From contig NZ_JARGDO010000007.1 of assembly GCF_029211185.1 (NCBI RefSeq), forward strand, positions 1 through 64,000: a stretch of DNA of 64,000 nucleotides, given 5' to 3'. Below the pieces are notes generated by a model. It saw nothing but the letters and a program-made list of their open reading frames with translations. It had not been told where the DNA came from and did not search any database. Positions 41,116-49,908 of the stretch are shown in pieces. The stretch is from Tessaracoccus caeni (GTDB taxonomy: Bacteria > Actinomycetota > Actinomycetes > Propionibacteriales > Propionibacteriaceae). The stretch's first letter is position 1, and each line of letters begins with the position of its first letter. Made by a program: the position numbers and the translations under genes.

Positions 41116-42405
41116 TCACTGACCCGCGAACACGTCGTTCATGGTCTTGGCGGCCGAGGTGGAGGCCGTCTCGACGTCCGCAGCGCCCGTCACCACGCTC
41201 TGGATCAGGCTGGGGATCACGCCCTGGGCGTCGACGGTGTTCCAGGACGCGGTGACCGGCACGAACTTGGTGCCTGCGGCGATCGTCTCGATGAAGGGAG
41301 CCATCTCCGGGTTCGCCGCGGCGACGGTCTCCTGCACGTCGACGAAGGTGGGCAGGTTGCCCATCGCGTCGAACATCTTGGCCTGGTACTCCTTGCCGGC
41401 GAGCAGCTTCACGAAGTCGACGGCGAGGGTGCTGCGCTGGCTGGACTTGAACACGCCCAGGTGGTTGCCACCGGCGAACGCCGGGGCGATGCTGCCGGCC
41501 TCGACGCCCGGCAGGGGGATGATGGCGTAGGAGTCGCCGATGTCCGACTCGTCGACCGCAGCGACGTTGAAGTTGCCGCCGATGGTCATGCCCGCGCCGC
41601 CCGCGACGAACTGCTGCACCGAGGCGTTGCCGCCCCACTCCGCGCAGGTGGTGGGCGGGCAGATGTCGTCGGAGATCAGGCGGGTGTATGCCGCGAGGCC
41701 GGCCTTCGCCTCCGCCGAGTCGAGGCCGGAGGTCCAGGTGTCGCCCTCGTTGACGGCGAGTTCGCCTCCGTGCGCCCAGAGGTACGGCATGTAGGCGAAC
41801 TGGGCCGCGCCGCCCGTGGAGATGCCCACCATCTCGGAGTTCGCGGCGCGGATCGCGAGGGCCGCCTGCTCCACGTCGGCGAGCGTCTTGGGAGCTTCCA
41901 GCTTGAGCTGCTCGAAGACGTCGGTGCGGTAGAACAGGGCACGGACGCCGACGTACCACGGCACCGCGTAGCTCACGCCGTCGATCTTGGTGGTCTCGAG
42001 GGCGGCCGCGTCGAGGTCTTTGGCGTCCTCCCAGCCGGAGATGTGCTGGGTCATGTCGGCGAGGCCGCCCGCGTCGACGTAGCCGGCCAGGTCGGTGTTG
42101 CCGAATTCAGCCACATCGGGTGCCGACGAGGGATCGTTGAACGCCGCGCGGAAGCGCTCGGAGCGCGTGTCGACGGGAATGTACTGGACCTCGACGGTGA
42201 CTCCGTCGTGCGCCGCCTCGAACTCGCCGATCGCCTCGTTGACGATTTGCTCCTTCGGGGCCTGGTTGACCTCGGAGAAGAGCCAGACTCGCAGGGTTCC
42301 GGTCTCCTCATCCGCCGTGCTGACGGGGGTGCTGGCCTGCGGCGGTGCGCAGGCTGTCACCGCCGCCAGCGCGAGCGATGTGGCGATCAGCGCGAATTTC
42401 CTCAT
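41116..42405 (-). CDS. Sugar-binding lipoprotein of an ABC importer
   Basis: The protein has 429 residues from ATG 42405 behind AGGAGGG. The signal sequence ends in the lipobox VTAC, giving a lipid-anchored Cys near residue 19. The body is a family-1 solute-binding fold (TLRVWLFSEVNQAPKEQIVNEAIGEFEAAHDGVTVEV, quoted here only as TLRVWLFSEVNQ). It captures the sugar outside the cell. It is the first gene of the operon binding protein - permease - permease - IclR - GH20, whose last enzyme points to HexNAc oligosaccharides. Confidence 0.92.
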   Translation of the reverse strand: MRKFALIATSLALAAVTACAPPQASTPVSTADEETGTLRVWLFSEVNQAPKEQIVNEAIGEFEAAHDGVTVEVQYIPVDTRSERFRAAFNDPSSAPDVAEFGNTDLAGYVDAGGLADMTQHISGWEDAKDLDAAALETTKIDGVSYAVPWYVGVRALFYRTDVFEQLKLEAPKTLADVEQAALAIRAANSEMVGISTGGAAQFAYMPYLWAHGGELAVNEGDTWTSGLDSAEAKAGLAAYTRLISDDICPPTTCAEWGGNASVQQFVAGGAGMTIGGNFNVAAVDESDIGDSYAIIPLPGVEAGSIAPAFAGGNHLGVFKSSQRSTLAVDFVKLLAGKEYQAKMFDAMGNLPTFVDVQETVAAANPEMAPFIETIAAGTKFVPVTASWNTVDAQGVIPSLIQSVVTGAADVETASTSAAKTMNDVFAGQ

Positions 42406-42748
42406 TGTTGCCCTCCTGGGGTGGTGCGGCTGCGCGACGCCGACGTCGCGCGATGCGATGAAAGTAGGCCGAGACTCCGACGAGGGGGAGACAACGATGG
42501 CCGTATTGGTGCACTGCACACCAAGTTGCCTTAGTCGTTACAGGCCATGGAGGTAGATGCGATTTGGATTGTGCAGTGCACACGTAAAGGATTCAGTGGG
42601 CGCCGTGAACCGGTTGTTGAGCCGCGCGGAGCGGCCCGTGCGCTCTGGGGATGTGTGTGGGGAGGGCGGAATCTCGTGGTGATAATCCGACCGGTGTAGT
42701 TCGTCGCGAAGCCTTCCCGCCGGTGCACGGGTGGCGTAGCCTCGGCGC
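42406..42748. other. 343-bp intergenic control region of the HexNAc operon
   Basis: There is no gene in this stretch between the divergent binding-protein gene and the membrane-protein gene. It holds the paired palindromes at 42508-42522 and 42569-42583, described separately, and a less GC-rich stretch between them suited to promoters in both directions. Nothing else is recognised. Confidence 0.7.
42508..42583. promoter_or_regulatory. Two TGTGCAGTGCAC operators upstream of the sugar-uptake operon
   Basis: TGTGCAGTGCACA (42570-42582) is a perfect 6+1+6 palindrome. Its near-copy on the other strand occupies 42508-42520 and is embedded in TTGGTG...CACCAA. The 12-mer TGTGCAGTGCAC is shared exactly. 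They lie about 100 and 165 bp upstream of the binding-protein start, and the IclR protein encoded in the operon is the likely ligand-responsive binder. Confidence 0.65.
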
Positions 42749-43483
42749 ATGGAGGAGCGATTCTCGTACATTTTCTTGTCGTTGGATCTCTTCGCGGCAG
42801 CGCTCGCCGCGGGGGTCGCCACGTCATTGGAGTGGGCGCCCTGCCAAGGCGCCATGCTGAACGGCCTGCTCGACTTCTCGCAGCCGGCCGAGGGATTCAG
42901 CGACGCCTGCCTGGCTCGGATGGACGGCAGCGCCGTGCTGCATGACGGCTCCGCCGCCGTGCCGCTGGGCGCCGGAGCCGTCGGCGCCAGGGGGCTGTCG
43001 GCGCTCCTGCTCGCGGTGGGGTGGCTCGGCTACGCGTCCCGGTTGCGGCTTCCCGTGATCATGCGCGCGATCGTGCTGCTGCCCGTGATCCCGATCGTGT
43101 GGTTCGCCGTCGAGACCTGGTCGTCGCGGGACGCCGCTTCCCTCTGGAACCCGACCATCGCGATGGGCGCCATCGAGATCACGGCCATCATCGCCGCCAT
43201 CGCGATCTTCCTGCGCCCTGGCGTCGACGAGACCAGGAATATCACCCTGATCGGACTGTTCGCGGTGGCGGCCTACGGGCTCCTGCACTTCATGGGCGAG
43301 TACGCGCTGATGATCGCCGCGAGCGAGGCCAACTGGGATGTTCCGCCCGGCATGGGATTCCCGACCGCCGCGATGATCGGGATCTGCGGAGCACTGGTTC
43401 TCTACCGCGGTCTGCGGGTGAGCCGCGCTGCGGCGGGAGCGGTGCCGTCGAGCCCCACGACGGGTCGCGCGGCGTTCGCCTAG
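42749..43483 (+). CDS. Membrane protein of unknown function
   Basis: The protein has 244 residues with about six transmembrane helices (for example FLSLDLFAAALAAGVATSL, LLAVGWLGYA, IVLLPVIPIVWFAV, ITAIIAAIAIFL, LIGLFAVAAYGLLHF). No family is recognised. It is transcribed divergently from the sugar-uptake operon and convergently to the next gene, from which it is separated by only 14 bp. Confidence 0.7.
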   Translation: MEERFSYIFLSLDLFAAALAAGVATSLEWAPCQGAMLNGLLDFSQPAEGFSDACLARMDGSAVLHDGSAAVPLGAGAVGARGLSALLLAVGWLGYASRLRLPVIMRAIVLLPVIPIVWFAVETWSSRDAASLWNPTIAMGAIEITAIIAAIAIFLRPGVDETRNITLIGLFAVAAYGLLHFMGEYALMIAASEANWDVPPGMGFPTAAMIGICGALVLYRGLRVSRAAAGAVPSSPTTGRAAFA

Positions 43484-43497
43484 CCGGGTTGTGCCTG

Positions 43498-44124
43498 TCA
43501 GGCCTGGTGGCCGATGACGATCACGTCCTCGTCCTCCGCCAGACCGGTGAGGAACGTGGCAACCGGGGTGACGAACCTGCGGGTCTCTTCGGTGAGCGCC
43601 GACTGGTCGTCGATCGGGGACGTGAGCACATCGTCGAGCGCCACGGCGGTCTCGCGGGCGTGGAGACGCTTGGCGTAGCCCACCAGTTGTCCGGGCAACG
43701 GTCGCAACGGGATCTGGAGGGGCAGCTCGGCCAGCCGTCGTAGCGCGAAACGCGACGACAACCCGCCGCGAGCGAGATCGAACTCGACGCGATCCAGCAG
43801 AGCCGCATCGCGCAGCACCGTGAGATGTGCTCGGGACAGGTGGCTGACGAAGGCCTCGACGAGGTGCCAGCACGCGGGCGCCCTCTCGGGAGCGATGAAC
43901 TCACCCGACAGCAGGGCCTCTACGTCGGCCTGTTGCGGCCGGTCCGGATCGACGGCGAAGGAACGGTCTCGGCGCATCAAGGGGCGGAAGGCGCCCGGCC
44001 GGCGAGTGGGGGCGGGAAAGGTCGTCGAGGCCACCTCGCGCAACTCGTCAGCGAGCCTCGCGTCGGCCCCGAAGATGTCGCGCACCTGGTCTATGCCCAG
44101 CGCGTACAGCTCCACTGCCTGCAC
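43498..44124 (-). CDS. Hypothetical soluble protein
   Basis: The protein has 208 residues and no membrane segment. MQAVELYALGIDQVRDIFGADARLADELREVA and RRPGAFRPLMRRDR are its most distinctive parts; it reads like a small all-helical actinobacterial protein (DUF7691-like is a tentative guess). No catalytic motif is visible. Confidence 0.6.
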   Translation of the reverse strand: MQAVELYALGIDQVRDIFGADARLADELREVASTTFPAPTRRPGAFRPLMRRDRSFAVDPDRPQQADVEALLSGEFIAPERAPACWHLVEAFVSHLSRAHLTVLRDAALLDRVEFDLARGGLSSRFALRRLAELPLQIPLRPLPGQLVGYAKRLHARETAVALDDVLTSPIDDQSALTEETRRFVTPVATFLTGLAEDEDVIVIGHQA

Positions 44125-44159
44125 ACCACGATTCTATCCGCGCGCGTATCATCGGACGG

Positions 44160-44267
44160 GTGAACCCGAAAAGCAGGCGACTGATCGTGAGCGTGGTGCT
44201 GGTGGTCGTCGTCCTGGCCGCGGTGCTCGGCGGCGTGCTCGGCAGCTTCAACGGTCTCGGCGGCTAA
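44160..44267 (+). CDS. 35-residue single-pass membrane peptide
   Basis: From GTG 44160 the frame encodes MNPKSRRLIVSVVLVVVV followed by LAAVLGGVLGSFNGLGG: a basic N-terminus and one hydrophobic helix, ending at TAA 44265-44267. A TATCAT hexamer at 44147-44152 would give a leaderless message starting at the GTG. The next gene starts 11 bp later, so the two may form an operon. It resembles the tiny membrane proteins found across actinobacteria; its function is unknown. Confidence 0.55.
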   Translation: MNPKSRRLIVSVVLVVVVLAAVLGGVLGSFNGLGG

Positions 44268-44278
44268 GCTGACCACCG

Positions 44279-45256
44279 ATGAAGAACGTTCGCCGGACCG
44301 TCGCGGCCTCCGCTGCCGCAGCCTTCGTGATGCTGGGGGCTGGAGCGCTGCCCGCCGCCGCCGAGCCGCCCGCGCTGCCGGAGGACGTGGGGGAGTTGGT
44401 CGGTGCCACCGTGGATCCCGCCACCAATACGCTCTGGCTGGCCGGAGCCGGGGCTGACGACGGCACGCTCACCGGAGTGACCACGGACGGCCAGCACCAG
44501 GAGATCACCTTCGGAAACGACCTCACCTCGGTGCAGGCGCTGTCCTTCCACGATGGCCGGATCTATGTGGGTGACATCGGCGACAGCAACGCCAGCCGTG
44601 GCCACATCGTCGTCTATCGCCTGAACGACACCACTCCTGGCGCGCAGAGCTTCAACGCCTTCGACTTCTCCTTCCCTGACGGGCCGCAGAACGCCACCGC
44701 GTTGATGGTCTCGGGCAAAGGCCGGATCTATGTGGTCACCGACGGCGACGATCCTGGCATCTACAACGCCTCGCTCGATCCCTCGCGCACTCAGGTCAAC
44801 CGACTCAACCGAGCCGCCGATGCTCCGGCCGGTGTGACCGATGGCGCCTTCCTCGCGGACGGCTCCACGATGGTGCTGAGAACCAAGGACGGCATTCAGG
44901 TCATCGACGCCTTCACCTGGCAGACCTCCGCGACCGAGATCCTCGTCGGCGCCGCGGAGAACGAGGTGCTGGCGGTGGGATCGGGAGACACCCTGCTCGT
45001 CGGATCCGCCGCCGGGCTGCGTGAGTCCGCCGTGCCCACGAGCAATACCACCACCACGATCGTCCCCCAGACGCCGGAAGTCAGCCCGAGCCCGAGCCCC
45101 AGTCCGTCGCCGGAGCCGACCGCGAGCTCCAGCGCGGAGGAGGAGGCGCCGTCCGGCGATACCTCACCTGCGCGGACGGGCACCTTCGTCGCGATCGCGA
45201 TCGCGCTGGTGATCGCGATCGCAGCCGGCGCCTCCACTTTGCTGGCAAGGAACTGA
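44279..45256 (+). CDS. Secreted, membrane-anchored protein with propeller-like repeats
   Basis: The protein has 325 residues. A signal peptide is cut near AAAEPP (about residue 28). The ectodomain has short strand repeats (LWLAGAGADDGTLTGV, GRIYVGDIGDSNASRGHIVVYRL, GRIYVVTDGDDPGIYN), then a Ser/Pro/Glu stalk (SPSPSPSPSPEPTASSS) and a C-terminal transmembrane helix (FVAIAIALVIAIAAGASTLLARN in part). There is no LPxTG motif, so it is anchored by the helix. The function is unknown. Confidence 0.75.
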   Translation: MKNVRRTVAASAAAAFVMLGAGALPAAAEPPALPEDVGELVGATVDPATNTLWLAGAGADDGTLTGVTTDGQHQEITFGNDLTSVQALSFHDGRIYVGDIGDSNASRGHIVVYRLNDTTPGAQSFNAFDFSFPDGPQNATALMVSGKGRIYVVTDGDDPGIYNASLDPSRTQVNRLNRAADAPAGVTDGAFLADGSTMVLRTKDGIQVIDAFTWQTSATEILVGAAENEVLAVGSGDTLLVGSAAGLRESAVPTSNTTTTIVPQTPEVSPSPSPSPSPEPTASSSAEEEAPSGDTSPARTGTFVAIAIALVIAIAAGASTLLARN

Positions 45257-45275
45257 ATTCCCGCTCAAAACGCCC

Positions 45276-45317
45276 TTGACATGGCCCGATAGATAGTTAA
45301 GCTGTCTGCATTATTAA
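45276..45317 (+). promoter_or_regulatory. Promoter with TTAA sites before the ROK-oxidoreductase gene
   Basis: TTGACA (45276-45281), a 16-bp spacer and TAAGCT (45298-45303) form a good promoter. AGTTAAGC (45295-45302) and ATTAAGGG (45313-45320) repeat a TTAA core 17 bp apart in a GC-rich genome. They are plausible operator half-sites for the ROK-type domain encoded downstream. Confidence 0.55.
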
Positions 45318-45330
45318 GGGTGGAGGCCAA

Positions 45331-47619
45331 GTGGGGCGAGCGGAGCACATGACGGGCGTCTTCGAGGCGCTGCGTCGCGCGCCAGCAACGGTACGCAGCC
45401 TGGTGGCTGAGACCGGTCTGTCCCGGCCCACCGTCATGTCTTTGCTGGACAAGCTGGAGAAGAAGGGCCTCGCGTCGTCCAACGACGCCGAGGCCGTCAC
45501 CGCGGGCAGGCCCGCCAGCACGTGGCGCATCGCTGGCGGTGCGGGCGTCGTGGTCGTGGTCGACCTGCTGCCGGAGAGCGCGGTGGTCGCATCGGCCAGG
45601 CTCGACGGTACCGTCATCGCGGCCGAACTCGTCGACGTGGTTCCCGTCGAGGGCCGTCGGCGGCTCGCTGCGTTGATCGGGCTCATCCGAGCCCACCAGG
45701 AGAACCTTCCGAGCGACGCCGGACCGGTGCGTGCGGTCGCGATCTCCACCACCGGACCGGTGGATGGAGCCGGGACGATCATCAACAGCGTCGCGGTCAC
45801 CGACTGGTCCGGCTTCCCGCTGGGCCAGGTCTTGAGCGAACGACTCGGGCTGCCGGTCCGCGTCGAGAACGACATCAACTCCGCCGCCTACGGCGAGTTC
45901 TCCGTCCGCCACTCCGCGGGGACCCTCGGAGACTCCGCCGACCTGCTGTTTGTCGCGCTCTCCCGCGGCGTGCTGAGCGGCCTCGTGCTGCGTGGCGAAC
46001 TGCATCGCGGTCAAGGGTTCACCGCCGGTGAGGTGGGCATCGTGGTGACGGGCGGATCCGGGCCCGAGCACGGCCATCTCTCTCGCGCGGCCGAGGTCAT
46101 TGCCTCGGCGGCCGCCGTGCTGGACCCGTCGGTCATCGTCCTCTCGCTGCCCATGACCGAGTTGCCCGACGCGATCGCCGAGATCAACGGCTATCTCGCC
46201 AGCACTCGCACACCGGGCGCCACCCCGTTGATTTTCGAGGGACCGTTGCTCGGACAGAGCGCGGCCACCGTGGGGGCGTTGGCGCTCGCCCTCAAGGACG
46301 CTCAGGAGCGACTCCTCGGCCAGCCTGCCAGTACCGTCTTCGCGCCGTCGGGATTGGAGCCTGTCCGCGCGGCAACATCGAAAGGGAAACACCTGCCCAT
46401 GCACCGCTATCAGTCGGAAAAGACCGCGACTCTCAAGGTCGGGGTCGTCGGGGTCGGGTCACGATCCGTGATCGCCCGGCACTTCGAGGAACCGGACCTG
46501 GGCGGGAGGATCGTCGCCGCGTACGAGCCGCATCCCGACGCGGAAGCTCGCATCGTCAGTCGTCTGGGTCGCGACGACATCCTGGCCGCGAGCAGCGTCG
46601 CCGAGCTCGTCGCCTCCGGCATCGACGTGGCCCTGGTCACCGCGCCCGACAACGCGCACGCCGAGCTGGCCTGTCAGCTGCTGGAGGCCGGGGTGCCGGT
46701 CTATCTGGAGAAGCCGATCGCGATCGAGCTGGAGGGCGCCACCCGCATCCTCACCACGGCCTACGAGACCGGCACGAAGCTCTACGTCGGGCACAACATG
46801 CGTCACATGAACGTGGTGCGGGGCATGCGCGACATCATCCGTCGGGGCCTGATCGGCGAGGTCAAGGCGATCTGGTGCCGGCACTTCGTCGGCCACGGCG
46901 GCGACTACTACTTCAAGGATTGGCACGCCACCCGCGAGGGCGTCGGCGGCCTGCTGCTGCAGAAGGCCGCGCACGATCTGGACGTGATGCACTGGCTGGC
47001 CGACTCGCATACCCAGCGGGTCAGCGCGATGGGCGCCTTGACGGTCTACGACAAGGTGGACGACCGCCGCGACCGCAGCAACGAGCTGATGGGCGACTGG
47101 TTCAGCTTCGACAACTGGCCGCCGCTCGCGCAGCGGGGCCTGAACCCCGTGATCGACGTCGAGGATCTGTCCATGATGCTGATGCGGATGGAGTCGGGCG
47201 TTCTCGCCTCCTACGAGCAGTGTCACTACACCCCCGACTACTGGCGCAACTACACCGTGATCGGCACCGAGGGTCGGATCGAGAACTTCGGCGACTCCGA
47301 GGGCGGCGTGATCAAGCTGTGGAACCGTCGCCGCGACTACGACCCTCAAGGCGACGCGCAGTTCCCGATCGAGGGCGACGCGGGTGGCCACGGCGACGCG
47401 GACCGACTGACCATCGGCGAGTTCGTGCGTTTCATCCGCGACGGTGCCCCCACCGACACCTCGCCGCTCGGCGCCTGGTACGCGGTGGCGGCGGCGATCC
47501 AGGCGACGGAGTCGCTGCGGGCTGACTCGGCCCCGCGCGACATCCCCGAGCTCCCCCAAGAACTGGTCGAGTATTTCACGAACAACCAGACCAGACCGGC
47601 TGCCGACGTGCAGCCGTAG
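45331..47619 (+). CDS. ROK-type regulator fused to a Gfo/Idh/MocA oxidoreductase
   Basis: The protein has 762 residues in one uninterrupted frame from GTG 45331 (GGAGG ahead). Residues 1-70 are a winged helix (EALRRAPATVRSLVAETGLSRPTVMSLLDKLEKKG in part), and 71-345 are a ROK domain (VENDINSAAYGEF) lacking the usual zinc cysteines. Residues about 371-762 are an NAD(P)-dependent oxidoreductase (KVGVVGVGSRS, VYLEKPIAIE, KAAHDLDVMHWL). ATG 46399 with AAAGGGAAA upstream could give the oxidoreductase alone. It heads a sugar ABC operon (binding protein plus two permeases), so it probably links transcription to a sugar-oxidising step. The fusion is unusual and may be a lost stop codon. Confidence 0.85.
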   Translation: MGRAEHMTGVFEALRRAPATVRSLVAETGLSRPTVMSLLDKLEKKGLASSNDAEAVTAGRPASTWRIAGGAGVVVVVDLLPESAVVASARLDGTVIAAELVDVVPVEGRRRLAALIGLIRAHQENLPSDAGPVRAVAISTTGPVDGAGTIINSVAVTDWSGFPLGQVLSERLGLPVRVENDINSAAYGEFSVRHSAGTLGDSADLLFVALSRGVLSGLVLRGELHRGQGFTAGEVGIVVTGGSGPEHGHLSRAAEVIASAAAVLDPSVIVLSLPMTELPDAIAEINGYLASTRTPGATPLIFEGPLLGQSAATVGALALALKDAQERLLGQPASTVFAPSGLEPVRAATSKGKHLPMHRYQSEKTATLKVGVVGVGSRSVIARHFEEPDLGGRIVAAYEPHPDAEARIVSRLGRDDILAASSVAELVASGIDVALVTAPDNAHAELACQLLEAGVPVYLEKPIAIELEGATRILTTAYETGTKLYVGHNMRHMNVVRGMRDIIRRGLIGEVKAIWCRHFVGHGGDYYFKDWHATREGVGGLLLQKAAHDLDVMHWLADSHTQRVSAMGALTVYDKVDDRRDRSNELMGDWFSFDNWPPLAQRGLNPVIDVEDLSMMLMRMESGVLASYEQCHYTPDYWRNYTVIGTEGRIENFGDSEGGVIKLWNRRRDYDPQGDAQFPIEGDAGGHGDADRLTIGEFVRFIRDGAPTDTSPLGAWYAVAAAIQATESLRADSAPRDIPELPQELVEYFTNNQTRPAADVQP

Positions 47620-47693
47620 CACCCCCGAAACGTGCGCCCACTAGCGTCGGGCGCACCCCGAACAAGAGCCATCCAAAAAACAAGGAGGAACCC

Positions 47694-48971
47694 ATGAAGC
47701 GACGTAGCTTCCTCACTGCCGTCGGCGCCACCGGTGTCACGGCTACCCTCGCCGCCTGCGGTGACGACAGCGCTCCGGAGCCCGGCGGTGAGGCCGTCGA
47801 ACTCACCGCGGAGACCGAAGCCACGCTGACGATGTTCTACTGGGACAAGAACCAGACTCCCACCGTGGAGGCGAACATCGCGGCGTTCAACAAGACGTAC
47901 CCGAAGATCAAGGTGACCCCCTCGATCGCCGCCTACAAGGACTACTGGACCAAGCTGCGCACTCAGGCCGAGGGCGACCAGCTGCCCGACGTGTTCTGGA
48001 TGAACGGCCCCAACATCCAGCTCTACGCCTCCAACGGCATGCTGGCCACGCTCGATGACGCGCCCGATGTGGATTGGGCCAACTACCCGCAGGCGCTCGT
48101 CGACCTCTACACCGTCGAGGGCAAGCACTACGGCATCCCGAAGGACTACGACACCATCGCGGTGTTCGCCAACAAGAAGCTGTTCGCCGACGCCGGCGTG
48201 GAGCTGCCGACGGGCGACTGGACCTGGGAGCAGCACAACGACGCCGCCCGCAAGCTCGCCGCCTCCGGCGTCTACGGCCTCGTCTCCGCCCTCGGTGCCG
48301 CCGACGGTCAGGGTGCTTACTACAACACGATCGCCCAGGCCGGCGGCTACGTCATCAAGGACGGCAAGTCCGGCTTCGGCCAGCCCGAGGCGATCAAGGG
48401 CCTGAAGTTCTGGTCCGACCTCGTGGCCGAGGGCACCATTCCCAGCCTGCAGATCATGTCCGACACCACGCCGTCGGCGCTGTTCGCCAATGGCCAGGCC
48501 GGCATGTACTGGGCCGGTTCCTGGATGGTCGGGTCGTTCGCCAACGACATGGAGAGCCTCGACGACGTCATCGTGCTGCCGCTGCCGCAGGATCAGCAGA
48601 AGGGCACCATCATCCACGGCCTGTCCTACGTGGCGTCCGCGAAGTCCGCGAACCTTGCTGCCGCCAAGGCGCTGGTTGCCGCGATGACCACCAAGGAAGC
48701 CGCCGAGACCGAGGCCACCAACGGCACCGCGATCCCCGCGTTCAACGGCACTCAGCAGGCTTGGGTTGACGGAAAGCCCGGCATGCAGCTCGACGTCTTC
48801 ACCAAGGGCGCCGAGGAGTACTCGGTGGCGTACCCGGTGTCGAAGAACACCGCGGCGTGGAACGACCTCGAGACGCAGCTGCTGCCGGATGCCTTCGCGG
48901 GTAAGACCCCGATGGAGGAGACGGCCAAGAAGCTGGCTGAGCAGATGGACGAACTCCTCGCCAAGGAGTGA
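47694..48971 (+). CDS. Sugar-binding lipoprotein of an ABC importer
   Basis: The protein has 425 residues. A twin-basic start KRRSFLTAVGATGVTATLAAC ends in the lipobox LAAC, so the Cys near residue 22 is lipidated. The body is a family-1 binding fold (TLTMFYWDKNQTPTVEANIAAF, DVFWMNGPN). The ribosome-binding site is AAGGAGG. It follows the ROK/oxidoreductase gene and precedes two permease genes. The ligand is unknown; the oxidoreductase suggests an inositol-like or amino or deoxy sugar. Confidence 0.92.
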   Translation: MKRRSFLTAVGATGVTATLAACGDDSAPEPGGEAVELTAETEATLTMFYWDKNQTPTVEANIAAFNKTYPKIKVTPSIAAYKDYWTKLRTQAEGDQLPDVFWMNGPNIQLYASNGMLATLDDAPDVDWANYPQALVDLYTVEGKHYGIPKDYDTIAVFANKKLFADAGVELPTGDWTWEQHNDAARKLAASGVYGLVSALGAADGQGAYYNTIAQAGGYVIKDGKSGFGQPEAIKGLKFWSDLVAEGTIPSLQIMSDTTPSALFANGQAGMYWAGSWMVGSFANDMESLDDVIVLPLPQDQQKGTIIHGLSYVASAKSANLAAAKALVAAMTTKEAAETEATNGTAIPAFNGTQQAWVDGKPGMQLDVFTKGAEEYSVAYPVSKNTAAWNDLETQLLPDAFAGKTPMEETAKKLAEQMDELLAKE

Positions 48972-48975
48972 CACC

Positions 48976-49908
48976 ATGTCCGCCACCACTACGGGGCGCT
49001 CAGCGCCCGGAAAAGTGCGACGCAGCAACCCGATGTCCGTGGGCGCATGGCCGCTGCTGTTCGTCGGCCCGCTCCTGATCGGCGTCGCTGTCTTCTACTA
49101 CTACCCGATCATCAGCAACTTCGTGATGTCGTTCCGGCAGACCAACGCCTTCGGCGGCGACGCCCATTTCGTCGGCCTGCAGAACTACACGGATCTGCTC
49201 ACCCGCCCGGATCTGCCGAGCGCGCTGGGCAACACGTTGCTGTACACGGGAATCGTGCTGCTGGGTGTCCCATTGTCGGTGGTGATCGCGGCGCTGATCG
49301 AGCTGCCAGGACTGAAAGGCAGGTCGCTGTACCGCGTCCTGTTCTTCATGCCGTATCTCGCGATGCCCGTGGCCATCGCGCAGGTGTGGCGGCTGTTCTT
49401 CAACGGCAACTTCGGCATCCTCAACCAGTTCCTGAAGTCGATCGGTATCGCGGAGCCGCCACACTGGCTGTCCACCCCTGGCTTCGCGATCTTCGCCGTC
49501 GCGATCTTCGGGATCTGGGCGTCGATCGGCTTCAACGTGATCATCCTGTCGGCTGGTCTGAAGTCGATCCCAGGTGAGCTCTACGAGGCGGCGTCGCTCG
49601 ACGGCGCGTCGGCGTGGGCTCAGATGATGCGGATCACCGTGCCGCTGCTCAGCCCGTCGATTTTCTTTCTGAGCGTGATGTCGGCCATCGGCGGCTTCCA
49701 GCTGTTCGACGCGCTGTACGCGATGATGGGTTCCGGAAACCCGGCCATCAACCAGTCGCGCTCGCTGGTGTACCTGTTCTACAACGAGGCCTTCGTCCAG
49801 CAGAACAAGGGCGGCGGCGCCGCCATCGCGATGTTCATCGTGCTGCTCGTCGGCATCGCCACCGCCATTCAGTTCTGGGGCCAGAAGAAGTGGGTGCACT
49901 ATGGCTAA
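48976..49908 (+). CDS. Sugar ABC transporter permease (MalF type)
   Basis: The protein has 310 residues from ATG 48976, 4 bp after the binding-protein gene; longer upstream frames are spurious. There are six transmembrane helices, with the EAA loop ELYEAASLDGASAWAQMM. It overlaps the next permease gene by 8 bp. Confidence 0.93.
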   Translation: MSATTTGRSAPGKVRRSNPMSVGAWPLLFVGPLLIGVAVFYYYPIISNFVMSFRQTNAFGGDAHFVGLQNYTDLLTRPDLPSALGNTLLYTGIVLLGVPLSVVIAALIELPGLKGRSLYRVLFFMPYLAMPVAIAQVWRLFFNGNFGILNQFLKSIGIAEPPHWLSTPGFAIFAVAIFGIWASIGFNVIILSAGLKSIPGELYEAASLDGASAWAQMMRITVPLLSPSIFFLSVMSAIGGFQLFDALYAMMGSGNPAINQSRSLVYLFYNEAFVQQNKGGGAAIAMFIVLLVGIATAIQFWGQKKWVHYG

